From assembly GCA_964631745.1 (NCBI GenBank), contig CAZVWV010000103.1, forward strand, positions 1 to 14,522: 14,522 nucleotides of DNA, written 5' to 3'. The position numbers and the translations under genes were made by a program. Of this stretch, positions 1-8,289 are shown in pieces. How positions within the stretch are numbered: the stretch's first letter is position 1; every line of letters begins with the position of its first letter. The DNA comes from CAZVWV01 sp964631745. GTDB lineage: Bacteria > Bdellovibrionota_C > UBA2361 > JBGSMV01. Under the pieces are notes generated by a model that did no database searches, was not told where the DNA came from, and saw only the letters and a program-made list of their open reading frames with translations.

Positions 1-33
1 CGGCCTAACACGCAGTGCCACTTCGCGACATCG

Positions 34-50
34 GCCGACGAGTCGTCGGC
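34..50. repeat. 17-bp perfect palindrome downstream of clpA
   Basis: GCCGACGA-G-TCGTCGGC is a perfect inverted repeat with 8-bp arms and a single central base. It lies 60 bp past the clpA stop. No T-tract follows on the minus strand, so it is not a clear intrinsic terminator. The rest of bases 1-109 holds no gene I can support. A plus-strand frame is open from the window edge to a TGA at 97-99, but its 32 residues match nothing I recognise. Confidence 0.4.
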
Positions 51-109
51 GCTCCGAATATTTCATTCGCAGCGTTACCAGTTGGCCCGGGGCTGTTGAG
101 CAATCGCTG

Positions 110-2416
110 TTAAGCTTCTATCTCAAAAGCAATTTCCCCTTCGGCCACATCAATCTTCACAGAGCCGCCGTTTTTCAATTTTCCGAATAAGATCTCCTCG
201 GTCAGCCGGTCTTTAATCTTTCTCTGAATTAAGCGCGCCATGGGGCGGGCTCCTAACACGGCATCGAAGCCTTGCTCAGCAAGCCATCTTCTGGCTGCGT
301 CCGAGAGGGTAAATTTGATTTTCTTGCCAATTAGTTGCGATTCCATTTCGGTGATAAATTTGTCGACGACTTTTTCAATCACATCCAAAGGCAGCGCTTC
401 GAAGTATATGATTTCGTCCAACCTGTTTCTGAATTCAGGCTTAAAGAGCTTCTTAATAGCCTGCTCGCGGTTAGTGTCGGCCTGACTTTTGCCAAAGCCA
501 ATCGAGGCGGATTTTTCTGACCCGGCATTAGTAGTCATAATCAAAATTACATTTCGGAAATCAGCCTTACGGCCATGTGAATCCGTGAGCGAGGCGTCAT
601 CCATCACTTGCAGCAAAATATTGTAGATATCTTCATGCGCTTTCTCGATTTCGTCCAATAGGAGAACCGAATACGGATGCTTTCTGACAAGGTCGGTTAA
701 GACGCCGCCTTCTTCATAACCCACATATCCAGGCGGCGCGCCGATTAATCTGGCGACTGAGTGCTTTTCCATGTACTCGCTCATGTCAAAGCGGTGAAAT
801 TGCACGCCCAGTTCAAGCGCCAAGGATTTTGCCAGTTCAGTTTTACCGACGCCAGTGGGTCCAGCAAAAAGAAAACAGCCGATCGGTTTTCCTTCCTGCT
901 TTAATCCTGCACGACTGCGCTTAATGGCCAATGAGATCGCAGCCACAGCGCGGTCTTGACCGAAAAGACGCTGCTTTAATTTGACATCCAGATTTTGCAG
1001 CAGTTCGGTATCATCCCCCACAACGCTCTTGACCGGCACCCGCGCGATTGTCGACACAATTTCTTCAATTTCGTTTCGCGAAATACTTTTCTTACGTTTG
1101 GCTTTAGGTAGCAAAGTATTAGCCGCTCCGGCTTCGTCGATTACGTCTATGGCTTTATCCGGTAAGAAGCGGTCGTTGATATGCTTAGCCGACAATTCCG
1201 CCGCGGCGCGCAATGCGCCTTCGGTATAGCGCACAGTATGATGTTTCTCAAAGCGTCCTTTCAGGCCGTTTAAGATCTTTACGGTTTCATCGATGGTTGG
1301 CTCGCGTAACTCAATAGGAGAGAACCTGCGGCTTAGCGCGCGGTCCTTTTCGAATATCTTTTTAAAATCTTCATGAGTCGTGCTACCGATACATCTGATC
1401 TTCCCCGAAGACAGAGCGGGTTTTAGCAAGTTTGCTGCATCCATTGCACCGGTGCCGGTGGCACCAGCGCCTACAATGGTGTGAATCTCATCGATAAAGA
1501 GAATGGAGTTCTTAATAGCCGAGAGTTCATTCACCAACCGTTTTAAACGTTCCTCAAACTCGCCACGAAATTTGGTGCCAGCCACAACGCTGCCCATATT
1601 TAGCAAGAAAAGCTTGGCGCCTTCAAGAACCGGGGGTACCTCCCCGTCGGTAATACGTTGAGCAATAGCTGAAGCCAAGGCGGTCTTTCCGACCCCAGGG
1701 TCACCAAGGAAGAGAGGATTGTTTTTTTGGCGGCGCGCTAATACTCGTAAGGCACGGTCAATCTCGGCATTTCTTCCGATAATGGGATCAAGTTCGCCCT
1801 TTGAGGCCTTCTCGGTGAGGTCTTCCGTGAAGCGCTTAAGGGCGCTGCTTTTCTTACTTTCACTCTCACCTCTGTCCTCATGCTCACGCTCATCCTCCGA
1901 CTCCCTCAGATCGCTATCTTCAGAGCGCTCCTCCTGCTCCTCCTCTTCTGACACTTTGGCCAAGCCGTGTGATAAATAATTCACCAAATCCAGCCGGGTA
2001 ATATCTTGCTTGTTCAAAAAATGTACGGCATGGGAATCTTCCTCGGCAAAGAGCGACACCAAAACCTCTTTGCCGGTCACAAGTTTTTTGCCGGCAGAAT
2101 GAGCGTGCATGATAGCGTGCCGCATGACGCGCTGCACCGCGGGCGTTTGAATGGGCCCGCCGTCAGCATCGGCGATGCCCGTTCCCGATCCGTCGCTTGC
2201 GGAACTGTCGATGCGCTCAATATGTTTATCCAGATAGTTCTCAAGATCCTTTCGCAACAGCTCCACGTTACCACCACAACGCCTGAGCACTTCGGCGATC
2301 TCTTGGTCAAATAGCAAGGCAAACAGGAGATGCTCCACGCAAAAAAATGCGTGCTTTCGCTGCGAGGCTTCCCTAAAAGCCGCTTCTAATGTGTATGCAA
2401 GTTGGGAACTGAGCAC
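110..2416 (-). CDS. clpA: ClpA, ATP-dependent Clp protease ATP-binding subunit
   Basis: AAA+ unfoldase that feeds substrates, including N-degron proteins delivered by ClpS, into ClpP in the cytoplasm. With the GTG start at 2416 the protein has 768 residues (E. coli ClpA has 758). Visible in order: Clp N-domain repeats (about 1-150); a very charged linker (about 155-190, mostly E, D, R, S and K); D1 with Walker A GDPGVGKT (238-245) and Walker B ILFIDE (305-310); D2 with Walker A GPTGVGKT (519-526) and Walker B LLLDE (585-589); and an IGF tripeptide (639-641) at the place of the ClpP-docking loop. I prefer the GTG to the in-frame ATG at 2437 because AGGAGG lies 4 bases before the GTG, the ATG is upstream of that Shine-Dalgarno, and the GTG start aligns with the E. 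coli N-terminus. The GTG shares one base with the clpS stop (TAGTG), so translation is probably coupled. No clpP is in the window. Confidence 0.96.
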   Translation of the reverse strand: MLSSQLAYTLEAAFREASQRKHAFFCVEHLLFALLFDQEIAEVLRRCGGNVELLRKDLENYLDKHIERIDSSASDGSGTGIADADGGPIQTPAVQRVMRHAIMHAHSAGKKLVTGKEVLVSLFAEEDSHAVHFLNKQDITRLDLVNYLSHGLAKVSEEEEQEERSEDSDLRESEDEREHEDRGESESKKSSALKRFTEDLTEKASKGELDPIIGRNAEIDRALRVLARRQKNNPLFLGDPGVGKTALASAIAQRITDGEVPPVLEGAKLFLLNMGSVVAGTKFRGEFEERLKRLVNELSAIKNSILFIDEIHTIVGAGATGTGAMDAANLLKPALSSGKIRCIGSTTHEDFKKIFEKDRALSRRFSPIELREPTIDETVKILNGLKGRFEKHHTVRYTEGALRAAAELSAKHINDRFLPDKAIDVIDEAGAANTLLPKAKRKKSISRNEIEEIVSTIARVPVKSVVGDDTELLQNLDVKLKQRLFGQDRAVAAISLAIKRSRAGLKQEGKPIGCFLFAGPTGVGKTELAKSLALELGVQFHRFDMSEYMEKHSVARLIGAPPGYVGYEEGGVLTDLVRKHPYSVLLLDEIEKAHEDIYNILLQVMDDASLTDSHGRKADFRNVILIMTTNAGSEKSASIGFGKSQADTNREQAIKKLFKPEFRNRLDEIIYFEALPLDVIEKVVDKFITEMESQLIGKKIKFTLSDAARRWLAEQGFDAVLGARPMARLIQRKIKDRLTEEILFGKLKNGGSVKIDVAEGEIAFEIEA

Positions 2417-2730
2417 TAGGCCTCCTCCATGGCGCAACGCAAAGGGTGTCCTTCGGCCTGCGCGCGTTTATGAACCAGATCTATTTTAGCCTCGGCGATC
2501 TCTTTTGAGTAGATGCCCGCCAGCCCTTGGCCGCGTTGATGCACACTTAGCATAATCTGCACCGCCTCGGCCGGAGTCTTTCTAAATATGGTTTCCAGTA
2601 CTGAAACTACAAAATCCATGGTAGTATAATCGTCGTTTAGCATCATAACCTTGTACTGTTTCGGTTCCTTAGTCTTCGATCTCTTTCTGGTGACGGTCTG
2701 AGTGCCGGAATCGCTTTGGTCATGAGCCAT
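2416..2730 (-). CDS. clpS: ClpS, ATP-dependent Clp protease adaptor
   Basis: Adaptor that binds N-terminal destabilising residues (L, F, W, Y) and hands the proteins to ClpA. It has 104 residues, close to the usual length. A flexible polar N-terminal tail (1-25) precedes the ClpS core. The N-degron pocket is recognisable: N32-D33-D34 in LNDDYTTMDF, M38 as gatekeeper, and H64 in SVHQRG. It is the first gene of the clpS-clpA operon and diverges from aat, which creates leucyl/phenylalanyl N-degrons, so substrate-making and substrate-reading genes are adjacent. The ATG has no Shine-Dalgarno upstream. A TATAAC hexamer ends 6 bases before it, so the message could be leaderless, but no -35 fits well. 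Confidence 0.96.
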   Translation of the reverse strand: MAHDQSDSGTQTVTRKRSKTKEPKQYKVMMLNDDYTTMDFVVSVLETIFRKTPAEAVQIMLSVHQRGQGLAGIYSKEIAEAKIDLVHKRAQAEGHPLRCAMEEA

Positions 2731-2736
2731 ATATTA

Positions 2737-2742
2737 GTTATA
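2737..2742 (-). promoter_or_regulatory. possible clpS -10 box
   Basis: TATAAC on the minus strand lies 6 bases before the clpS ATG. The only -35-like hexamer seen (TTGTGC, 2766-2771) is 23 bp away, which is too far for a standard sigma-70 promoter. The call therefore rests on the -10 alone. Confidence 0.25.
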
Positions 2743-2782
2743 AGCTTAGTCTTTATGGTATTTTAGCACAAAGCCAAGAAAC

Positions 2783-3436
2783 ATGGTTATTCGAAAATTC
2801 CCACCAGTAGCACAGGCCGATCAGTACGGCTTATTGGCGATAGGTGGAGATCTGGAGGTGGAATCGTTGCTACTTGCCTACCAAAGTGGAATTTTCCCTT
2901 GGCCCTTTAGCGATGAGTATCCAGCCTGGTTCGCCCCTGAAAGGCGAGCTGTTTTGTTCTTTGAGAATTTCAAAATTTCCAAATCAATGCAAAAGGAGCG
3001 CCGCCGTAATAAGTTCGTGTTTCGACATAATACCGAATTTGAATCGGTCATACGCGCATGCGCATCCGAGACCAATCGTAAGAAACAGCGCGGAACTTGG
3101 ATTAACGAGGATGTGATTCAGGCCTATCTGAATTTTCACAAGGCCGGATACGCACACAGCATTGAATGTTTTAAGGATGAGAAGTTAGTAGGCGGGCTTT
3201 ACGGCGTGGCGATTGGCGCCATGTTCGCCGGGGAGTCTATGTTTTACCGAGAACCAAATGCCTCAAAGCTGGCGCTTTGGCACACGGTGGAGACTCTTAA
3301 GGCCAAAGGCATAACCTGGATAGACTGTCAGGTGCAGTCTAAGTTTTTGGAATCGCTGGGCGTGACAGAGGTCGCGCGAGAGGAATTTACGAGAATGGCG
3401 GAGGAAGCAGTAAGTACTGATTTGCGGCTGTTTTAG
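2783..3436 (+). CDS. aat: leucyl/phenylalanyl-tRNA--protein transferase
   Basis: Transfers Leu or Phe from aminoacyl-tRNA to the N-terminus of proteins that begin with Lys or Arg, tagging them for ClpS/ClpA/ClpP. It has 217 residues (E. coli 234). Family motifs are present in order: GLLAIGGDL (16-24), GIFPWP (36-41), WINEDVIQAY (106-115), AHSIE (124-128), the glycine-rich GGLYGVAIGAMFAGESMF (137-154), and DCQVQSKFLESLG (181-193). It is divergent from clpS-clpA with 52 bp between starts. This differs from E. coli, where aat lies near clpSA with infA between. No good Shine-Dalgarno precedes the ATG. No strong terminator follows: a short GGTCC-G-GGACC repeat just past the stop lacks a usable loop. 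Confidence 0.95.
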   Translation: MVIRKFPPVAQADQYGLLAIGGDLEVESLLLAYQSGIFPWPFSDEYPAWFAPERRAVLFFENFKISKSMQKERRRNKFVFRHNTEFESVIRACASETNRKKQRGTWINEDVIQAYLNFHKAGYAHSIECFKDEKLVGGLYGVAIGAMFAGESMFYREPNASKLALWHTVETLKAKGITWIDCQVQSKFLESLGVTEVAREEFTRMAEEAVSTDLRLF

Positions 3437-3538
3437 GGGGGTCCGGGACCGTTAGATTTTGCTTTGGAGCCTTAATACATATTCAAGCCCCTGCGCAAGG
3501 CCTCTGAGACTATTTTAATAATTTGCAAACTATCTCTT

Positions 3539-3581
3539 TAGCGGAAATATTGTTGTTTTTAGGGCAATATTCCGCTATAGT
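3539..3581 (+). promoter_or_regulatory. inverted-repeat promoter/operator of the stand-alone ATPase gene
   Basis: TAGCGGAAATATTG (3539-3552) and CAATATTCCGCTA (3565-3577) form an inverted repeat with one bulged A. The 12-base loop contains a possible -35 (TTGTTT, 3553-3558). After 17 bp a -10 (TATAGT, 3576-3581) overlaps the right arm. A further TAGCGG half-site lies at 3601-3606, just before the ATG at 3615. The geometry suggests a repressor or self-binding site. The upstream stretch 3437-3538 holds nothing else I can identify. Confidence 0.45.
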
Positions 3582-3614
3582 GCATATAAATATTAGCGTT
3601 TAGCGGTTTTTCTT

Positions 3615-5057
3615 ATGTTTATCGGCCGAAAATCAGAATTGGGGCAGCTGAAAACTTGTTTCAGCGCAAAACGCTCAACAATTACAGTTATTTACGGTCG
3701 ACGAAGAATTGGCAAAAGTAGCTTGATAGCCCAAGCTGCTAAGGGCTTTCGCTTTTTTTCCTTCGAAGGGTTGGAAAACCAGTCAAACTCTGCACAAAAG
3801 AAGATAATAATCGAGCAGCTGAAGGGCTACGGCGTATCTTTATCGTTATCTAAAGCAGCCAGTTGGTACGAGATTCTTAGCCACCTTTCTGATCTAATCG
3901 ATCCCCATGAAACTACGATCATCCTACTCGATGAATTGCAATGGCTCGCCCATTATCGCTCTGAGTTGGTAAGCAACATTAAAATCATTTGGGATAGCAT
4001 TCTGGCCAAACACCAAAACCTAAAATTGGTTCTTTGCGGATCGGTTGCCTCTTTCATGGTTAAGAAGGTGATTAGGTCGAAGGCGCTTTACGGTCGATGT
4101 GACATAAGTATTCATCTTCAACCTTTCAAACTGCACGAAACCCGAGAATTATTGGGAGCGAAATCTATAGAAGAAGTAACCTTGGCGCACCTCTTGGTCG
4201 GTGGGGTTCCGAAGTATCTTGATTTATTAACCGACAAAAGCTCTGTCGTGTTGTCTCTGGCCTTTCACTGTCAGGGATTAAACACTTACTTTGCTGGTGA
4301 ATACGAGCGCATTTTTGTGAGCCACTTTGGTAAAGATTCTCAGTATGACAAGATCGTCAGATATCTAAACTCTCGCCTGTATGGGGCCAGTCGAGCCGAA
4401 ATAAGTACCGAGCTGCGCCTACCAAACTCGGGGATGCTGACGGAGGCGCTAAACAACCTTGAATATGCAGGAATTATTCAGTCGGTCGTGCCTTTCCACA
4501 AGAAAATCAATACACAGAAGCGTTTCTTGTTAGTGGATCATTATATTCGTTTTTATTTAACTTTTTTGGAACCACTCAAACTAAAGGGAGAGCTCGCTCG
4601 TTTGGATTTTGTTAATCAAGTATTTAACACGCCCAAAATGTCCTCATGGCTAGGCCTTAGCTTTGAACTACTTTGCTTACAACATCATGCGGAGATTGCG
4701 ATTGCTTTGGGATTCGCCGCGGTTCGTTACCAGGTTGGCCCATACTACCAAGTAAGTTCTAAGTACAATTCGCGTGGGTTTCAATTGGATCTGGTGTATA
4801 AACGAAGTGATAAAGTATTTACCGTCTGCGAAGTAAAATATCAAGTTAACGTCGGTAGCCTGAACGTCGCAAAGAAATTAGACCAGGCAATTCAAGAAGC
4901 TCCGGAACTTAGGAACAAAACCATCCAAAAAGTCTTGATTAACGCTGCTTCAACAAAGACTGATCTTGCTGATGGAATTCACTTTTCAAGAGTTCTAAGC
5001 CCAGAGGATCTTTGCCAGGTTGCGAGCTGGGGGAACACGCATGGACCTGCTTTCTGA
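3615..5057 (+). CDS. archaeal-type AAA ATPase with C-terminal DUF234/PD-(D/E)XK-like domain
   Basis: 480 residues, of the widespread solitary ATPase type (ATPase domain 2 plus DUF234). Its cellular role is unknown. Visible: MFIGRKSELGQL start typical of the family; Walker A GRRRIGKSS (28-36); Walker B IILLDE (102-107); sensor-1 region LVLCGS (138-143); a probable winged helix (about 245-320); and a C-terminal nuclease-like fold with E351, D392 in QLDLV, and E406/K408 in CEVKYQ, which fits the E...D...ExK pattern of PD-(D/E)XK enzymes. The catalytic residues look intact, so activity is possible but inferred. It has its own inverted-repeat promoter, no clear Shine-Dalgarno, and converges on the SxtJ-like gene with only 9 bp between stops. 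It stands alone and looks like an accessory gene. Confidence 0.88.
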   Translation: MFIGRKSELGQLKTCFSAKRSTITVIYGRRRIGKSSLIAQAAKGFRFFSFEGLENQSNSAQKKIIIEQLKGYGVSLSLSKAASWYEILSHLSDLIDPHETTIILLDELQWLAHYRSELVSNIKIIWDSILAKHQNLKLVLCGSVASFMVKKVIRSKALYGRCDISIHLQPFKLHETRELLGAKSIEEVTLAHLLVGGVPKYLDLLTDKSSVVLSLAFHCQGLNTYFAGEYERIFVSHFGKDSQYDKIVRYLNSRLYGASRAEISTELRLPNSGMLTEALNNLEYAGIIQSVVPFHKKINTQKRFLLVDHYIRFYLTFLEPLKLKGELARLDFVNQVFNTPKMSSWLGLSFELLCLQHHAEIAIALGFAAVRYQVGPYYQVSSKYNSRGFQLDLVYKRSDKVFTVCEVKYQVNVGSLNVAKKLDQAIQEAPELRNKTIQKVLINAASTKTDLADGIHFSRVLSPEDLCQVASWGNTHGPAF

Positions 5058-5066
5058 AGAGCAAAG

Positions 5067-5522
5067 CTAAAACTGCTTCTCCAAAAGCTTGAAATCATCC
5101 TGCGCGGGATCGCGGCTCTCCCAATAAGAACTTACTGCGCTGTCGGTCTTTGTGGTCATGAGCGATTTTCCAAAGAGCCTTAACCCTAGCGATGTTGGAA
5201 TCAGCACCAAAGTCCACATTACGAAAAGCACCACAAAAGTTACCACATGCCCGAGCGCTTCGCCCACTCGCATGAAAAGCCGCCAAACTGGCAAAAGCGC
5301 TTTTGGTAAGAAATATCCAAGGCAAAGCGCTACAACACTAAGAGCACCAGCTAAGGCCGCATATTGGAAGCGCTCATGCCATACCTGGGTGCCGGTTATC
5401 ACTAGACCAATAATCGCCAACACGCATGCGAATTCCTTCAGATGCTGTCTAATCGGCTTTCGAAACCAAAGTTTCGAAAGCTCGTCTTGTTTGGCGGGAA
5501 AGGTTGGCTGGGGCACGCTCAT
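5067..5522 (-). CDS. SxtJ-like small membrane protein next to carbamoyltransferase
   Basis: 151 residues with the ATG at 5522, chosen because GGAG lies 9 bases upstream and the start falls just after the stop of the carbamoyltransferase gene. A longer frame begins at 5591, inside that gene, but without support. Three hydrophobic segments are seen (about 31-45, 53-72 and 92-111). They are followed by a conserved-looking tail with GLRLFGKSL (113-121) and YWESRD (133-138), which resembles the SxtJ family often encoded directly after NodU/SxtI-type carbamoyltransferases. The function of SxtJ proteins is unknown. A membrane-anchoring or partner role for the carbamoyltransferase is inference from context. 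The very small DUF5989 gene that often follows in such clusters is absent here. It is convergent with the ATPase gene. Confidence 0.75.
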   Translation of the reverse strand: MSVPQPTFPAKQDELSKLWFRKPIRQHLKEFACVLAIIGLVITGTQVWHERFQYAALAGALSVVALCLGYFLPKALLPVWRLFMRVGEALGHVVTFVVLFVMWTLVLIPTSLGLRLFGKSLMTTKTDSAVSSYWESRDPAQDDFKLLEKQF

Positions 5523-5545
5523 CACGGTATTCTCCGATCTGCCCT

Positions 5546-7363
5546 CTAATCCAACTCGAACTTGTTCCGCCAATCCTCCTTTTCCTGCCACTTCGGTTGC
5601 TCCTCTTTTATCATCAAGAAATTATTAATCACGAGACAATCCATCTCGGTTCTCATGAAACATGTGTACGCGTCCTTAGGCGATCCAACTATGGGTTCGC
5701 CACGTACGTTAAAGCTGGTATTTACTAAAACTGGACATCCGGTTTTTTCCTTAAAAGCCGCCAACAGTTTATAGAAAGTCGGATGCTCTGTCTTTGATAC
5801 GGTCTGAACACGCGCCGAGTAATCTACGTGAGTTACTGCCGGGAGATCAGATTTGGGAACATTCAACTTAGCAATTCCAAAGAGCTTGCTCTGCTCATCC
5901 GTCATCTGTATGCGTCGCTCTTTCTTGACGGGCGCAACTAAAAGCATATAAGGAGACTCGCAGTCCATTTCAAAATACTCCGATACATGCTCACGCATGA
6001 CAGCAGGGGCAAACGGTCTAAAGGATTCTCGGAACTTAATCTTTAGATTCATCTTAGACTGCATACTCTGTGAGCGCGGGTCGCCTAAAATGCTGCGGCC
6101 ACCCAATGCACGCGGACCAAATTCCATACGGCCCTGAAACCAGCCCACTACTTTTTCCTGCGCCAATAGGTCAGCTACAGTTCTAAAAAGATCGGCTTCA
6201 GGGACCTGCTTGAATACTGCTCCGCAGCTACTGAGCTGGTCCAGCACCTCTTCATTGCTAAATTCCGGCCCAAGCAGCGACGACTTTTGGAAATCTCTCT
6301 GATTATCGGTAAGCCGCGGGTTATCTAAGTACCCGTACCAAACACAAAGCGCAGCGCCCAAGGCGCCCCCTGCATCACCTGCTGCTGGTTGTATCCAGAT
6401 ATTCTTAAAAGGGCCTTCACGTAAAATTCGCCCGTTACCAACGCAGTTTAGCGCTACGCCACCGGCCAGGCAGAGATTATCCAGCCCGGTTTCTTTGTGA
6501 AGAAAACGTGACTGGCGCAGCATGCATTCTTCTGTGACCTCTTGAATTGAACGGGCTAAATCCATTTCGCGTTGCGTGAGCGGGCTTTCAGGTTTGCGAC
6601 GCGGGCCATCAAACAACTCTGCGAAGTTATCGTTGGTCATGCTAAGACCTTCCATGTAGTTGAAGTATTTCAAATTAAGATGGAAGGAGCCGTCCTCTTT
6701 TAGATCAATTAAGTTATCGTAAATCTGCTGCGTATACTTGGGCTCGCCATAGGGCGCTAACCCCATGACCTTGTATTCTCCGGAATTTACCTTAAAGCCG
6801 GTAAAATATGTAAAGGCCGAATAAAGTAAGCCGAGCGAGTGCGGAAATTTTATATCTTTGATAATCGAGAAGTGATTTCCTTTACCAACTCCCAAACTAT
6901 TAGTGGTCCATTCGCCGACACCATCAATGGTTAAGATGGCAGCCTCTTGAAAAGGCGATGGATAAAAGGCGCTCCCAGCATGGCTCTGATGGTGTTCTGT
7001 AAACAAAATCTCGCCCTCGTATCCGAGTTCGTTCTTGATGGTGTCTGGGATCCAGAGTTTATGTTTGAGCCACAAAGGGAGTGATTTGGCGTAAGAGACA
7101 AAACCCTGAGGTGCTGTGGTTAGATAGGTATTTAATATGCGCTCAAACTTTAGAAGCGGTTTGTCGTAAAACACCACGTAGTTAATATCTTTGATCTCCA
7201 AACCTTGCGATTTGAGACAGTACTCGGCGGCGTTACGCGGAAAATCTGGATCATGCTTCTTGCGAGTGAAGCGTTCCTCTTGGGCGGCGGCAACAATCTT
7301 TCCATCCCGTACAAGGCATGCGGCAGAATCGTGGTAAAAGGCTGATATTCCAAGTATGTTCAT
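5546..7363 (-). CDS. NodU/CmcH-family O-carbamoyltransferase
   Basis: 605 residues with the ATG at 7363 (protein begins MNILGISAFYHDSAA, the normal family start). An in-frame ATG at 7372 is the alternative. The enzyme should move a carbamoyl group from carbamoyl phosphate, through a carbamoyl-adenylate, to a hydroxyl of a sugar or secondary product. Seen: H11; HHQSHA (124-129), which binds metal and substrate in this family; LTIDGVGEW (144-152); SGEYKVMGLAPYG (194-206); LAGGVALNCVGNG (299-311); GDAGGALGAAL (329-339); then the C-terminal YrdC-like part with FGPRALGGRSILGDPR (415-430) and LVNTSFN (546-552). The acceptor cannot be told from sequence. It is followed after 23 bp by the SxtJ-like gene and is divergent from a glycosyltransferase, so a surface glycan acceptor is plausible. 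Its Shine-Dalgarno is weak. Confidence 0.92.
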   Translation of the reverse strand: MNILGISAFYHDSAACLVRDGKIVAAAQEERFTRKKHDPDFPRNAAEYCLKSQGLEIKDINYVVFYDKPLLKFERILNTYLTTAPQGFVSYAKSLPLWLKHKLWIPDTIKNELGYEGEILFTEHHQSHAGSAFYPSPFQEAAILTIDGVGEWTTNSLGVGKGNHFSIIKDIKFPHSLGLLYSAFTYFTGFKVNSGEYKVMGLAPYGEPKYTQQIYDNLIDLKEDGSFHLNLKYFNYMEGLSMTNDNFAELFDGPRRKPESPLTQREMDLARSIQEVTEECMLRQSRFLHKETGLDNLCLAGGVALNCVGNGRILREGPFKNIWIQPAAGDAGGALGAALCVWYGYLDNPRLTDNQRDFQKSSLLGPEFSNEEVLDQLSSCGAVFKQVPEADLFRTVADLLAQEKVVGWFQGRMEFGPRALGGRSILGDPRSQSMQSKMNLKIKFRESFRPFAPAVMREHVSEYFEMDCESPYMLLVAPVKKERRIQMTDEQSKLFGIAKLNVPKSDLPAVTHVDYSARVQTVSKTEHPTFYKLLAAFKEKTGCPVLVNTSFNVRGEPIVGSPKDAYTCFMRTEMDCLVINNFLMIKEEQPKWQEKEDWRNKFELD

Positions 7364-7461
7364 AGGATCCATATTAGTACATTGTTTCGTATAGGCTGTC
7401 GAGAAGTGCTCCAAAATTGCCTGATCGTGACAGATATGTTCTATTGGTGGCGGAGAAGCGC

Positions 7462-8247
7462 ATGACAGTAAGGCCCAAAATCTCAGCATTTCTGGTGTGT
7501 TGCAATGAAGAGCGCAATATTCGCCGAGCTTTGGACTCAATCAAATGGTGTGACGAGATCGTAGTAATCGATAGCGGCTCGACCGATGAAACTCTAAGTA
7601 TCTGTCGTGAATATACAGATAAGATTATCACCCGCCAGTGGCCGGGATACGTCGAACAGAAACGGTTCGGATTATCGCAATGCTCAAATGAATGGGTTTT
7701 CAATATCGACGCTGACGAGGAGGTTTCCTCGGATCTGAGAGATGACGTCTTGCAAGTGCTCTCCAACAGAAATGAATGGGCACAGCACATTAAAGGGTAC
7801 GAAATACCAAGAGTAGTTTTCTATCTAGGGCGTTGGTGGCGTAAAGGTGGCTGGTATCCGGAATATAGACTGCGTCTAGTGCGAAAAGATGACTGCGAGT
7901 GGGCTGGCACAGACCCACACGAGCGCGCCACGGTCAATGGTCAGGTCGCCCGTTTAAAAGGCGAACTCTTACATTACACCTACCATGACATGGCAGATCA
8001 TGTGCGCTCGTTAAATTCGCATTCATCCGTGGCGGCTATGTCGATGTTCGAAAAAGGCAAACGCACTTCCCTTCTAAAAATCGCCTTCGGCCCACCCGCA
8101 AGATTTATAAAGTTTTTCCTGGTGCGGCGTGGTTTCTTAGAAGGCATCGCCGGGCTGATTGTGGCGCATTTCGAAGCGTATTATGTATTTTTGAAATACG
8201 CCAAGCTTTGGGAGCTGCAGCGGAAGAGTAACTTACGGCAGTCTTAG
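7462..8247 (+). CDS. family 2 glycosyltransferase, WaaE/KdtX-like
   Basis: 261 residues with the ATG at 7462, which has GGAG 6 bases upstream. An in-frame ATG at 7417 lacks a site and would add 15 unrelated residues. GT-A fold: KISAFLVCCNEERNI (6-20) binds the nucleotide sugar, IDSGSTDET (36-44) follows, and NIDADEE (81-87) holds the metal-binding DxD. Then come GWYPEYRLRLVR (130-141), DPHE (151-154) and LLHYTY (169-174), all typical of the lipopolysaccharide-core beta-1,4-glucosyltransferase group (WaaE/KdtX-like). A hydrophobic C-terminal region (about 205-245) could associate with the inner membrane. The sugar and acceptor are not determinable. It diverges from the carbamoyltransferase with 98 bp between starts, suggesting a shared glycan pathway. 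Confidence 0.85.
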   Translation: MTVRPKISAFLVCCNEERNIRRALDSIKWCDEIVVIDSGSTDETLSICREYTDKIITRQWPGYVEQKRFGLSQCSNEWVFNIDADEEVSSDLRDDVLQVLSNRNEWAQHIKGYEIPRVVFYLGRWWRKGGWYPEYRLRLVRKDDCEWAGTDPHERATVNGQVARLKGELLHYTYHDMADHVRSLNSHSSVAAMSMFEKGKRTSLLKIAFGPPARFIKFFLVRRGFLEGIAGLIVAHFEAYYVFLKYAKLWELQRKSNLRQS

Positions 8248-8289
8248 GGGGGCGGGGCGTCTTGCGTAGGTAAGTTAGAAGTACATCAA

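Noticed and set aside
1..99. Plus-strand frame open at the window edge, ending with TGA at 97-99
   Set aside because: 32 residues without a recognised match. It cannot be told from chance and contains the 17-bp palindrome.
3437..3450. aat terminator (GGTCC-G-GGACC)
   Set aside because: A one-base loop cannot form and no T-tract follows directly.
5041..5070. Nine-codon plus-strand frame overlapping the end of the ATPase gene
   Set aside because: Too short and without a neighbouring coding partner. It overlaps two convergent stops.
7364..7540. 59-residue N-terminal extension of the carbamoyltransferase
   Set aside because: The family starts at MNILGISAFYHD. The extension would overlap the divergent glycosyltransferase gene.
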